Source of the DNA: Croceivirga radicis
Lineage (GTDB): Bacteria > Bacteroidota > Bacteroidia > Flavobacteriales > Flavobacteriaceae
DNA length: 64,000 nucleotides
Direction of reading: 5' to 3'
Assembly (NCBI RefSeq): GCF_002072105.2
Contig: NZ_MTBC01000011.1
Coordinates: 81,589-145,588 of the forward strand
Of the stretch, positions 18,906-27,640 are shown in pieces. Every line of letters starts with the position of its first letter. Position 1 is the first letter of the stretch. Under the pieces are notes generated by a model. The model saw nothing but the letters and a program-made list of their open reading frames with translations, was not told the origin of the DNA and made no database searches. The position numbers and the translations under genes are program-made.

Positions 18906-20042
18906 ATGCGCACCATTCTTACATGGGTTTTTGGTCTTTTGGTTTGTTTTGGTTGCAAACAGAATACTACTGAAGAAAATTTCTTGGACATTGCGCTAAA
19001 GAGCGAACACCCGGCAATTAAAAAAGTGGTAGAAAATATAGATGCGCATGAAATTCAAATTAGATATACCCGAATTGAACGTGAAAAAGACGCTATTTCT
19101 TTCAAAGATTTTGATTTTAACGTAGATAGTACTTTTTACTTTTATCCGGCCAGTACAATTAAATTTCCGGTAGCGGTAACAGCACTTGAAAAATTAAATT
19201 TAATTGACAGTCTAAACCTAGATTCAACTTTTTTTATTGAGGGAGACACCACCATTACATCTTTTAGAACAGCAATAAATCAATTGTTTGCAGTAAGCGA
19301 TAATGCGGCCAATAACAGATTAATAGAATTTGTGGGCTTTGACGCAATTAATAAACAGATAAAGGAAAGAGGAATATATCCCTTTAGAATTTCTCATAGA
19401 TTGGCTACAACAGATGCGGATAACCCCACCACAAAACCATTACTAATATTAACTGCGGACAGTATATTACATTTTACTAAACCTATTGTAAGCAACAGGC
19501 CTAAGGCACTAGAACTAAAAGGAATAAAAAAGGGAGAAGGATACCTATCTGAAAACGAACTTTTTAAAGAACCTTTTGATTTTTCAATGAAAAACCATTT
19601 TCCCATAACTGCCCAAAATCAACTGATCAAAAAAGTATTTTTTCCTAATACTTTTAGCCCAGAACAACAATTACAGCTAACAGAGAAACAACGTAATTTT
19701 TTAATTGATGCCATGAGGCTGCTTCCGTATGAGCAGGGTTATGATAGAAGCATCTATTACGATAGTTATGTAAAGTTTTTCCTATTTGGCGATTCAAAAG
19801 AAGCTATTCCAGAAACAATTAAAATACACAATAAGGTTGGGTATGCGTATGGCACCTTAACAGACTGCGCCTACATAGTGGATTTAAAAAACAACATAGA
19901 ATTTATTTTGAACGCAACCATCTTGGTAAATAATAACGCAACATTTAATGATGATACCTATGAATACGAAACCATAGGTATTCCTTTTTTAGCGCAATTG
20001 GGTAGGGAAATTTATGAGTTGGAACTCAACAACAACAAATAA
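18906..20042 (+). CDS. Class A beta-lactamase-like serine hydrolase, lipoprotein
   Basis: The protein has 378 residues. The lipobox LVCFGC puts the lipid Cys at 17. Serine-hydrolase motifs are present in class A order: S83-T-I-K86 (PASTIKFP), S131-D-N133 (AVSDNAANN) and K310-V-G312. The last is KVG rather than KTG. The spacing between SxxK and SDN is about 45 residues, shorter than in TEM-type enzymes (about 60). It could be a peptidase or esterase of the envelope rather than a resistance enzyme; drug resistance is not shown. Confidence 0.82.
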   Translation: MRTILTWVFGLLVCFGCKQNTTEENFLDIALKSEHPAIKKVVENIDAHEIQIRYTRIEREKDAISFKDFDFNVDSTFYFYPASTIKFPVAVTALEKLNLIDSLNLDSTFFIEGDTTITSFRTAINQLFAVSDNAANNRLIEFVGFDAINKQIKERGIYPFRISHRLATTDADNPTTKPLLILTADSILHFTKPIVSNRPKALELKGIKKGEGYLSENELFKEPFDFSMKNHFPITAQNQLIKKVFFPNTFSPEQQLQLTEKQRNFLIDAMRLLPYEQGYDRSIYYDSYVKFFLFGDSKEAIPETIKIHNKVGYAYGTLTDCAYIVDLKNNIEFILNATILVNNNATFNDDTYEYETIGIPFLAQLGREIYELELNNNK

Positions 20043-20100
20043 ATGTGACTAATTTCTTACAAGTGTTTCTAAATAGGTATTAGATAGATATTTAAGAAAC

Positions 20101-20838
20101 ATGAAAAAGTTAGTTGCAGAATTCATAGGCACTTTTTGGTTAATTGTTGGTGGTTGTGGAACTGCGATCTTTGCCGCTTCTAATCCAGATATGGGTATTG
20201 GTAAGATTGGTATTGCTGTGGCATTTGGTCTAAGTTTAGTAACCATGTTCTACAGTATTGGACACATATCTGGTTGCCATTTAAACCCAGCGGTTACTTT
20301 AGGGCTGGCTACCGCGGGAAAATTTGACCCTAAAAACGTACCAACCTATATATTGGCACAAGTTTTAGGCGCAATAACCGGAGCAGCACTTGTTTACCTT
20401 GTAATGCTGGGCAAAGTTGGTTACCAAATAGGTTCTTTTGCTGCCAACGGATATGAAGAAAACTCACCAGAAGGTTACTCTATAATTTCTGCCTTTATTA
20501 CAGAGTTGGTTATGACCTTTATTTTCCTATTTATCATATTAGGTGCCACTTATGAAAAAGCACATAAGGCATTTAGTGGTTTAGCCATAGGTTTAGGCCT
20601 AACTTTAATCCATTTGGTTAGCATGCCTATAACAAATACCTCAATAAACCCAGCGAGGAGTTTAAGCCAAGCTTTATTTGCAGAGGGAAATTGGGCTTTG
20701 CCTCAGTTGTGGCTTTTTTGGGTAGCACCAATTTTAGGAGCCCTTTTGGCTGGTGCTTTTTATCAATTTTTATTTAATTATGACCCAATTAAATCGTACA
20801 AGGTTTCCCGTAAAGGTCAAAATCCGCAGCTTCGGTAA
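20101..20838 (+). CDS. aqpZ: Aquaporin (MIP family)
   Basis: The protein has 245 residues and six membrane helices. Both NPA motifs are present, HLNPAVTLG and SINPARSL. The residue set around the first half (GGCGTAIFA, GHISGCHLNPA) and the Arg after the second NPA fit a water-selective AqpZ rather than a glycerol facilitator. Its last 50 bases overlap the end of the convergent rimO gene. Confidence 0.93.
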   Translation: MKKLVAEFIGTFWLIVGGCGTAIFAASNPDMGIGKIGIAVAFGLSLVTMFYSIGHISGCHLNPAVTLGLATAGKFDPKNVPTYILAQVLGAITGAALVYLVMLGKVGYQIGSFAANGYEENSPEGYSIISAFITELVMTFIFLFIILGATYEKAHKAFSGLAIGLGLTLIHLVSMPITNTSINPARSLSQALFAEGNWALPQLWLFWVAPILGALLAGAFYQFLFNYDPIKSYKVSRKGQNPQLR

Positions 20839-22096
20839 TTGTAATTTGCGTATAGTCCCCAATTTTCACATAATGCTCCCTAGCGTCTATTAACACCTCG
20901 TTATCAACGTCTGGAGAATCAAATTCGGTTCTACCTACAAAGTAATTACCTTCTTTACGATCAATGATGCATCTATACGTCTTTCCAATTTTTTCTTGGT
21001 TAAGCTCCCAAGAAATCTGGGATTGTATTTCCATTATTTCATTGGCCCGTTCTTGCTTAATAGCTTCTGGCACATCATCTTCCAATGAATACGCATGCGT
21101 ATTTTCTTCGTGGCTGTAGGTAAAACAACCCAACCTTTCAAAGCGCATTTCCTTTACCCAATCTCTTAATGTTTCAAAGTCTTCCTGTGTTTCTCCAGGG
21201 TAACCAACAATTAAAGTAGTACGTATGGCCATATCTGGCACAGCATTTCTAAAATCGTTCAATAGTTTTGTAGTTTTTGCCTTGGTTGTACCCCTACGCA
21301 TACTTTTCAAAATTGGGTCTGCAATGTGCTGTAGCGGTATATCTATATAATTGCAAACTTTTGGCTCTCGTTTCATTACTTGTAAAACATCCATAGGAAA
21401 ACCGGTAGGAAAAGCATAATGCAAACGAATCCATTCTATTCCCTCTACTTTTACCAACGCTTCTAGTAGCTCCGCTAAATTTCGTTTTTTGTAAAGATCA
21501 AGACCATAGTAAGTAAGATCTTGAGCTATTAAAATTAGTTCTTTTACCCCTTTTGCGGCAAGTTTATGTGCCTCGGCCACCAGATCTTCTATGGGTGTAC
21601 TTTTATGCTTACCACGCATAAGAGGTATTGCGCAAAAAGAACATGGCCTATCACAACCTTCCGCTATTTTTAGGTAGGCATAATTCTTGGGTGTAGTGGT
21701 TAGGCGCTCCCCAATTAATTCGTGCTTATAATCTGCCCCCAAAGCTTTTAAAAGAATAGGCAGATCGCTTGTTCCAAAATATTGGTCCACATCTGGTATT
21801 TCTTGCTCCAGGTCCGGCTTGTATCTTTCACTTAAACAACCGGTCACAAACACCTTATCTACAGAACCCTCTTCTTTCTTTTGAACATATTCCAATATGG
21901 TATTTACACTCTCCTCCTTAGCACTTCCAATAAATCCGCAAGTATTGATCACCACCACATTACCTTCTTCTTCATGAACCACCTCTTTGTTGTTGGCCTT
22001 CAATTGCCCCATTAAAACCTCAGAGTCATAAACATTTTTACTACAACCTAAGGTAACCACATTAATCTTGTTCTTTTTAAGAGACTTTGTACGCAT
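20789..22096 (-). CDS. rimO: Ribosomal protein S12 methylthiotransferase
   Basis: The protein has 435 residues from the ATG complementary to 22094-22096; an upstream in-frame start at 22126 adds 10 unsupported residues. The order is an UPF0004 domain (VVTLGCSKNVYDSE with the first cluster Cys), a radical SAM domain with CDRPCSFCAIP (CxxxCxxC) and a C-terminal TRAM domain. The enzyme adds a methylthio group to the conserved Asp of ribosomal protein S12. The C-terminal codons lie inside the aqpZ 3' end on the other strand. Confidence 0.96.
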   Translation of the reverse strand: MRTKSLKKNKINVVTLGCSKNVYDSEVLMGQLKANNKEVVHEEEGNVVVINTCGFIGSAKEESVNTILEYVQKKEEGSVDKVFVTGCLSERYKPDLEQEIPDVDQYFGTSDLPILLKALGADYKHELIGERLTTTPKNYAYLKIAEGCDRPCSFCAIPLMRGKHKSTPIEDLVAEAHKLAAKGVKELILIAQDLTYYGLDLYKKRNLAELLEALVKVEGIEWIRLHYAFPTGFPMDVLQVMKREPKVCNYIDIPLQHIADPILKSMRRGTTKAKTTKLLNDFRNAVPDMAIRTTLIVGYPGETQEDFETLRDWVKEMRFERLGCFTYSHEENTHAYSLEDDVPEAIKQERANEIMEIQSQISWELNQEKIGKTYRCIIDRKEGNYFVGRTEFDSPDVDNEVLIDAREHYVKIGDYTQITITEAADFDLYGKPCTI

Positions 22097-22219
22097 AATT
22101 TCTTTAAATGGAGGGCAAAAATACAACAGAAGCTTACAATTGACGGTTTTTGCACCATAATTCTTTGAATTACTCGTTAAACCTTAGCAGATAACCGCTG
22201 TCTAATTAAAAAAACTTCC

Positions 22220-23323
22220 ATGATAAAGCATTTGTTAGTACTCATAAGCTTCGTAACGTTAATTTCTTGCTCCACAGATGGAATGGATACTGTTGCCGAA
22301 AACAATCCGGACGAAACTCCAATAGCAACAGAATTATACTTTCCATCAACCACAAGTGCAGAATGGGAAACCTTGAGCGAAACGGAACTAAATTGGAACA
22401 CCAACACAGGCACAGAGCTACAAACTTATTTAGAAGAACAAAACACCAAAGCCTTTATAATTCTTAAAAACGGCAAAATAGTTAACGAGTGGTATTTTAA
22501 TAATTTTGAAGCAGACGATTCATGGTACTGGGCATCTGCAGGAAAAACACTAACCGCCTTTACGGTTGGCATAGCCCAAGAGAAAGGATATTTAGACATA
22601 GCCGATAAAACTAGTGATTACCTGGGTACGGGATGGACTTCTTTAACCAAGGAACAAGAGGATAAAATTACTATTGAAAACCAACTTACCATGACCTCTG
22701 GCATGGATGAGAATGCGTTTACCTGTGTTTCTTCAGACTGCTTAAACTATATAGCTGATGCAGGTAATAGATGGGCATATCATAATGGTCCGTACACCCT
22801 GTTACAAGATGTAGTGGCTAATGCTACTGCAACAAATTACAATTCATTCTTTAATACGGAATTAAAATCTAGAATTGGAATGGATGGTTTTTGGCTCAAC
22901 ACAGAGGCCACCAATAACGTTTATTTTAGTACAGCTAGAAGCATGGCACGTTTTGGACTTTTAATCTTAAATAAAGGTACTTGGGCAGAAGACCCTATAT
23001 TAGAAGGTCAAGCTTTTTTTGAAGCTATGACTACCAGTTCTCAAAACCTTAATCCTGCTTATGGCTATTTGTGGTGGTTAAATGGCAAAAGCACTTATAT
23101 GCTACCCTCTAGCCAAGAGGTATTCAACGGTTCGCTAATTACTACTGCCCCTAACGACCTTATTTCTGCATTAGGCAAAAACGACCAAAAACTTTATGTT
23201 GTACCTAGTGAAAATCTGGTAATCATACGTCTTGGAGATGCAGCAAATGCCGAAAATTTTGCACTTTCGACATTTGATACAGATTTATGGCAACTACTTT
23301 CTACCTATATGGGTTTAGATTAA
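22220..23323 (+). CDS. Class C beta-lactamase-like serine hydrolase, lipoprotein
   Basis: The protein has 367 residues. The lipobox LISC puts the lipid Cys at 17. The catalytic S106-A-G-K109 (WASAGKTLTAF) and Y187-H-N189 (AYHNGPY) match the beta-lactamase/6-aminohexanoate-dimer hydrolase family. Members act as esterases, amidases or peptidases of the periplasm or surface. Its substrate is unknown. Its end overlaps the convergent amidase gene by 4 bases. Confidence 0.87.
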   Translation: MIKHLLVLISFVTLISCSTDGMDTVAENNPDETPIATELYFPSTTSAEWETLSETELNWNTNTGTELQTYLEEQNTKAFIILKNGKIVNEWYFNNFEADDSWYWASAGKTLTAFTVGIAQEKGYLDIADKTSDYLGTGWTSLTKEQEDKITIENQLTMTSGMDENAFTCVSSDCLNYIADAGNRWAYHNGPYTLLQDVVANATATNYNSFFNTELKSRIGMDGFWLNTEATNNVYFSTARSMARFGLLILNKGTWAEDPILEGQAFFEAMTTSSQNLNPAYGYLWWLNGKSTYMLPSSQEVFNGSLITTAPNDLISALGKNDQKLYVVPSENLVIIRLGDAANAENFALSTFDTDLWQLLSTYMGLD

Positions 23324-25005
23324 TCGCTGTATGCTTTTGGTAGTAATCTGGCTTGCATAAAAGCTTCCAAAGTTTTTGCTATTGTTAATAGTTGGGGTTC
23401 AGATAACGGTTGCCCAATTAAGGTTAAACCAATTGGCTCGCCAGAAGTTTTATACCCCATGGGCAAGGTTAACGCTGGATATTTTGCCACCGCAGCATAA
23501 CCCGCATGATAATTATTTATAGATAAGATGGCATCTAGATCTTGACCATCCAAAGACGTATCAAAATAACGCCTGGCTTCTTGTTGCAAATTCAATTTAA
23601 TATCATCTAAAGCTTCAGTAGTTGTACTATCTACTAAAATACCTTCTAAACGTGCCTGCCCATACGGCATTCTTACTAAAGTATCTTCACGATTAAACGC
23701 CACTACATCTTCTACGTTTTTAATAGTTACGGCATCTTTTGTCCTAACTTCTGCCTTAATATACGCTGGCAGGTCGTGCTTCATATCTATATTTAAAATA
23801 CTTAAAAAACCATTGAGTTGAACTTCTGGTGGTGTAATCTGTATAATTTTAGCGCCAGCCGATTTTAATTGTTCAATTCGCGCAGCATATATGCTATCTT
23901 GATTAATTAATGCAGTTATTGCCCCAATTCTTAGGTGTTGCAAAGGGGCCGCTTCTGTTTCTAATACTTGCGTTCCAGAGAATACAATTTCTTTTGCTTT
24001 AGAATCTTTAGAGTCATAACCCATCATTGCCGACAATACAATACCATTATCCGTAACGTTACGTGTCATAGGCCCAGGAGTATCCAAGGTACTAGAAATA
24101 GGCACTATTCCCGTTCGGCTTAGAACCCCTATTGTAGGTTTTAAACCAACAACCGAGTTTTGACTACTTGGCGACAATATAGAACCCGATGTTTCCGTAC
24201 CTACGGCAGCAACGGCATAACCCGCAGCAATAGCCGTACCACTACCAGCGCTTGAACCGCCAGTTTCAAAAATTCTTCTGCCATATGGATTAAGAGTTTG
24301 CCCACCTATTGCACTATAACCAACAGGGCAACCATCACAGAAAAAATAAGCCCACTCGCTCAGGTTTACTTTCCCTAAAATAAGTGCGCCTTTTTCCTTT
24401 AATTGCTTGACGATGAAAGCATCTCCTGCAAAATTTTCTTTTAAAGCAATTGCACCAGCTGTAGTAGGCAAACCTTTAAATCCAATATTGTCTTTTAATA
24501 AAATAGGCATGCCATATATAGGGTGCTCCCCATCTGCATTAGGTTTAAGATTCCTGGCTTGCTCCAAAACCTCTTTATTAAGTGCTATAACCGTATTTAA
24601 AGTAGTGCTATTATCCAGTTCATATTTGTAAATGCGATACAGATAAAATAACACCAATTCTTCATAAGTAAATTTCCCTTCTTTAATGGAAGCTTGTATA
24701 CTTGGAATGTCTTGTTCCAAAATCATAGGTTTCAAAGCTTCATACCTAGTTGTAGTTAATTTGTCAACTTCTTCGTATAGGGGATTAAACACATCATTCT
24801 TATCCAATACTTTAGATTGAATCAATTTATAACGCATTCGAGGATTCTCGTGCTCTGCATTGGCGACAACTTCGATAGAGTCATCATAAGGTTGCCAAAG
24901 CGTAACTTCCGCTGAATTATTGATTGATTTTTTTTGATTACATGATTGTAAAAAGGAGAAAAATATTGCAGCGAGTACCACACTGCAGCCTGTAGCATAT
25001 TTCAT
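23320..25005 (-). CDS. Amidase-signature family hydrolase, lipoprotein
   Basis: The protein has 561 residues, with a lipoprotein signal ending LQSC (lipid Cys at 22). The Ser-cisSer-Lys triad is present: K171 (LLKDNIGFKG), S251 in TGGSSAGSG and S275 in TETSGSI. Such enzymes hydrolyse amide bonds. Its envelope location points away from the GatA role in glutaminyl-tRNA formation. The gene stands alone, 68 bases from the next gene, and is convergent with the serine hydrolase. Confidence 0.9.
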   Translation of the reverse strand: MKYATGCSVVLAAIFFSFLQSCNQKKSINNSAEVTLWQPYDDSIEVVANAEHENPRMRYKLIQSKVLDKNDVFNPLYEEVDKLTTTRYEALKPMILEQDIPSIQASIKEGKFTYEELVLFYLYRIYKYELDNSTTLNTVIALNKEVLEQARNLKPNADGEHPIYGMPILLKDNIGFKGLPTTAGAIALKENFAGDAFIVKQLKEKGALILGKVNLSEWAYFFCDGCPVGYSAIGGQTLNPYGRRIFETGGSSAGSGTAIAAGYAVAAVGTETSGSILSPSSQNSVVGLKPTIGVLSRTGIVPISSTLDTPGPMTRNVTDNGIVLSAMMGYDSKDSKAKEIVFSGTQVLETEAAPLQHLRIGAITALINQDSIYAARIEQLKSAGAKIIQITPPEVQLNGFLSILNIDMKHDLPAYIKAEVRTKDAVTIKNVEDVVAFNREDTLVRMPYGQARLEGILVDSTTTEALDDIKLNLQQEARRYFDTSLDGQDLDAILSINNYHAGYAAVAKYPALTLPMGYKTSGEPIGLTLIGQPLSEPQLLTIAKTLEAFMQARLLPKAYSD

Positions 25006-25073
25006 TACGTTCGGTTAGAAAATTAGTCAACTCCAAGATACGGCATTCCTACTTAAGTAACAGAAATTGAATT

Positions 25074-25847
25074 TTATAAAAAAGCAAATGCCAGCTCTGG
25101 ATATTCAACAGGGTCTGAAATAGAAGGTATATTTCCGGCGTATGCTGCTCCTCTTAATTTAGCTACGGAACGATAAACAAATTCTTCTTCCGGTTTTGGA
25201 TTTAAAAGGTGGGCCATTTTTTTAGATAGCACTTGCTCATCATCAGGTAATAACCAATGGTTGGCTTCACTTTCGTTTAAAATCAAAGGCATTCTGGGAC
25301 CGCTAAGCCGAGGATTGTTGTGAATACGTTGTAACAAACTATTCCCTTTGGTGGTTACTATAGCAAAGCTTACCCATTCTTTTCCAGATTCTGGATGCAA
25401 CCAAACATCAAAAATACCCGCAAAGCACATTGGTTGTTCATTCTTTAGACCGATGTAAAAAGGATAAGTTTGCTTATTTAGATGATGATGCTCGTAAAAT
25501 CCATCTACATAGATTAAACAGCGATTATTTAACGCCGCTTCTCTGAACGAAGCCTTTTCCAATAAGGTCTCGCCCCTTGCGTTTATTGTTTTATTCCAAA
25601 TAGCAGTTTGCTGTGCTGTACTGGTAACCCAATGTGGAATTAGTCCCCAAGTAGCCACTATTGGTAAATTGGGGGTTTGGCAGGGATAAATAAACATTTT
25701 TGGATGCTGAAAACCAGAAGCATGGTACAGCGGCAAATCTGTTAACGGCGCAAGTTTTTCTTCAATTTCTAATACTGCCCTATCATCGCCAAGACGTTTA
25801 GCACGCATTAATTGTGTTTTTAATTGCGCTTTAACATCATAACACAT
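25074..25847 (-). CDS. SOS-response-associated peptidase, HMCES/YedK family
   Basis: The protein has 257 residues. The catalytic Cys is C2 straight after the start Met, which fixes the start. Other active-site residues are N89 (INARGET), E119 (DGFYEHH) and H176 (RIHNNPR), followed by RMPLIL. Family members form a stable thiazolidine crosslink with abasic sites in single-stranded DNA and so protect them during replication. It lies 11 bases after ftsY and may share its transcript. Confidence 0.93.
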   Translation of the reverse strand: MCYDVKAQLKTQLMRAKRLGDDRAVLEIEEKLAPLTDLPLYHASGFQHPKMFIYPCQTPNLPIVATWGLIPHWVTSTAQQTAIWNKTINARGETLLEKASFREAALNNRCLIYVDGFYEHHHLNKQTYPFYIGLKNEQPMCFAGIFDVWLHPESGKEWVSFAIVTTKGNSLLQRIHNNPRLSGPRMPLILNESEANHWLLPDDEQVLSKKMAHLLNPKPEEEFVYRSVAKLRGAAYAGNIPSISDPVEYPELAFAFL

Positions 25848-25858
25848 GTCTTAACTTA

Positions 25859-26815
25859 TTATATTTTAAAGAAAGAATCTACAAACTCATACTTATTAAA
25901 AACTTGCAAATCTTCTATACCTTCACCAACACCTATATATTTTACAGGGATTTTAAATTGATCCGAAATTCCAATTACTACACCACCCTTTGCGGTACCG
26001 TCTAATTTTGTAACCGCCAAACTACTTACTTCCGTAGCCTTAGTAAATTGTTTGGCCTGTTCAAATGCATTTTGACCTGTAGAACCATCCAATACCAGTA
26101 ATACATCGTGTGGTGCATCTGGTACCACTTTTTGCATAACACGTTTAATTTTGGACAACTCGTTCATCAAATTGATTTTATTATGCAAACGACCAGCAGT
26201 ATCTACCAAAACCACATCTGCGTTTTCTGCCACGGCAGAATTTAATGTATCAAAAGCAACAGAAGCCGGGTCGCTACCCATTTTTTGCTTAATAATAGGT
26301 ATATCTACACGCTCTGCCCAGACCTGGAGTTGATCTATAGCGGCAGCCCTAAAGGTATCCGCCGCACCCAATACAACCTTTTTACCTTGCTTTTTAAATT
26401 GATAGGCCAGTTTGCCAATGGTTGTTGTTTTACCAACACCATTTACGCCTACCACCATTATTACATGTGGTTTGTTATTTGTAGGTATACCAAAATCTTT
26501 AGCCTCTCCGCTATTGGTCTCTGATAAAAGGCCAGCAATTTCTTCCCTTAAAATTTTATTGAGTTCTTCTGTACCTAGGTACTTATCTTTTGCAACACGC
26601 GCTTCTATGCGCTCAATAATTTTTAATGTGGTATTTACGCCAACATCCGAGGTTACCAAAACCTCTTCTAGGTTATCTAAAACTTCGTCATCTACTTTAG
26701 ATTTACCAGCTACAGCCTTAGAAAGCTTTCCTAAAAAGCTACTCTTACTTTTTTCAAGACCTTTATCTAAGGTCTCTTTCTTGTCTTTAGAAAAGATATT
26801 TTTAAATAAACTCAT
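25859..26815 (-). CDS. ftsY: Signal recognition particle receptor FtsY
   Basis: The protein has 318 residues. The N domain (about 1-100) is followed by the SRP-type GTPase with G1 GVNGVGKTTTIGKLA, the DTFRAAA motif, G3 DTAGR and G4 TKLDGTAKGG. The acidic A domain of enterobacterial FtsY is missing, which is usual in this phylum. The protein receives ribosome-SRP complexes at the membrane. It lies 102 bases beyond the terminator that ends the rpmB-rpmG-DUF4295 set, so it probably has its own promoter or depends on readthrough. Confidence 0.97.
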   Translation of the reverse strand: MSLFKNIFSKDKKETLDKGLEKSKSSFLGKLSKAVAGKSKVDDEVLDNLEEVLVTSDVGVNTTLKIIERIEARVAKDKYLGTEELNKILREEIAGLLSETNSGEAKDFGIPTNNKPHVIMVVGVNGVGKTTTIGKLAYQFKKQGKKVVLGAADTFRAAAIDQLQVWAERVDIPIIKQKMGSDPASVAFDTLNSAVAENADVVLVDTAGRLHNKINLMNELSKIKRVMQKVVPDAPHDVLLVLDGSTGQNAFEQAKQFTKATEVSSLAVTKLDGTAKGGVVIGISDQFKIPVKYIGVGEGIEDLQVFNKYEFVDSFFKI

Positions 26816-26917
26816 AGTTGTTTCAAAAGATGCTCAAATATAGGAAAGTAAGCCCATAAAATTATGGTTTTGACTAGCATACCCTAAATGGTTTTAGCAA
26901 ACCTTATTTATTATGCA

Positions 26918-26951
26918 TAAAAAAACCGCCCACGTAAAATACGTAGGCGGT
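26918..26951 (-). terminator. Terminator of the rpmB-rpmG-DUF4295 operon
   Basis: ACCGCC/GGCGGT plus ACGT/ACGT form a 10-bp stem with one mismatch and a 5-base loop. On the minus strand seven T follow. It lies between the DUF4295 gene and ftsY. Confidence 0.87.
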
Positions 26952-26973
26952 ACTATATATAGAAGTTTGCGTC

Positions 26974-27126
26974 CTATTTACTGTTTAACCAGTCGTTCAC
27001 CAATTCTGGTGCCATTACAGACTCAACAAAAGTGTAAGCTCCAGTTTTAGGAGACTTTACCATTTTAATAGCTTTTGTTAATCTTTTTGAACTACTTTGT
27101 AGTGATGCTACCGTCTTCTTAGCCAT
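26974..27126 (-). CDS. DUF4295 small basic protein (likely ribosomal protein bL38)
   Basis: This 50-residue protein is too short for most ORF callers. It begins MAKKTVASLQSSSKRLTKAI and ends ELVNDWLNSK, is rich in Lys and Ser, and has a pattern (KMVKSPKTGAYTF) like a small ribosome-bound protein. It starts 8 bases after rpmG and is part of the same transcript. DUF4295 genes between rpmG and ftsY are typical of Bacteroidota. To my knowledge the product was seen in a Flavobacterium ribosome structure and named bL38. Confidence 0.88.
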   Translation of the reverse strand: MAKKTVASLQSSSKRLTKAIKMVKSPKTGAYTFVESVMAPELVNDWLNSK

Positions 27127-27134
27127 GGCCTAAA

Positions 27135-27317
27135 TTATTTAATTTCTTTGTGTACAGTCATACGCTTAAGGATAGGATTAAATTTTTTAATCTCTAACCT
27201 GTCTGGCGTGTTTTTCTTATTCTTGGTAGTAATATACCTAGAGGTACCTGGCTGCCCAGAAGTTTTATGCTCCGTGCATTCCAATATAACTTGAATTCTA
27301 TTTCCTTTCTTTGCCAT
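27135..27317 (-). CDS. rpmG: 50S ribosomal protein L33
   Basis: The protein has 60 residues: [18 protein letters not shown], then [25 protein letters not shown], matching bL33. Only one Cys remains (C14), so this is the zinc-free form. It lies between rpmB and the DUF4295 gene, with 14-base and 8-base gaps. Confidence 0.97.
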   Translation of the reverse strand: MAKKGNRIQVILECTEHKTSGQPGTSRYITTKNKKNTPDRLEIKKFNPILKRMTVHKEIK

Positions 27318-27331
27318 CTCTTACCTGTTTT

Positions 27332-27568
27332 TTACTTAACAATTCCGTTGGCTCTCATGTCTTTAATAACAGCGGAGATACCTTTCTTGTTAATAATCTT
27401 GATACCTTTTGAAGAAACGTTCAATGTTACCCATTTATCTTCTTCAGGGATGTAGAATTTCTTTTTGAAAATATTAGCGTCAAATCTTCTTTTCGTTTTA
27501 TTGATAGAGAAGGACACGTTGTTTCCAAACATCACCTTTTTTCCTGTAACTTCACAAATTTTGGACAT
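27332..27568 (-). CDS. rpmB: 50S ribosomal protein L28
   Basis: The protein has 78 residues: MSKICEVTGKKVMFGNNVSFS, then NKTKRRFDANIF, the standard bL28 opening. It is the first gene of the rpmB-rpmG-DUF4295 set. An AAGGAG sits directly before the ATG, which is unusual in a phylum where Shine-Dalgarno sites are mostly missing. A consensus promoter lies at 27602-27633. Confidence 0.97.
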   Translation of the reverse strand: MSKICEVTGKKVMFGNNVSFSINKTKRRFDANIFKKKFYIPEEDKWVTLNVSSKGIKIINKKGISAVIKDMRANGIVK

Positions 27569-27601
27569 CTCCTTAAATTTTGCTTGATTTTATTGAGGCT
27601 G

Positions 27602-27633
27602 CAAATTTAGATATTTCTTTTAGACGTACAAAA
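27602..27633 (-). promoter_or_regulatory. Consensus flavobacterial promoter of rpmB
   Basis: On the minus strand TTTTG (27629-27633) is followed after 19 bases by TAAATTTG (27602-27609). This matches the -33/-7 Bacteroidota consensus in sequence and spacing. The predicted start of transcription is about 25-30 bases before the rpmB ATG. Confidence 0.85.
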
Positions 27634-27640
27634 TTCTAAC

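Noticed and set aside
18906..23323. Two beta-lactamase-like genes as antibiotic resistance genes
   Set aside because: They match the fold and motifs of serine hydrolases in general, and no motif here shows drug hydrolysis.
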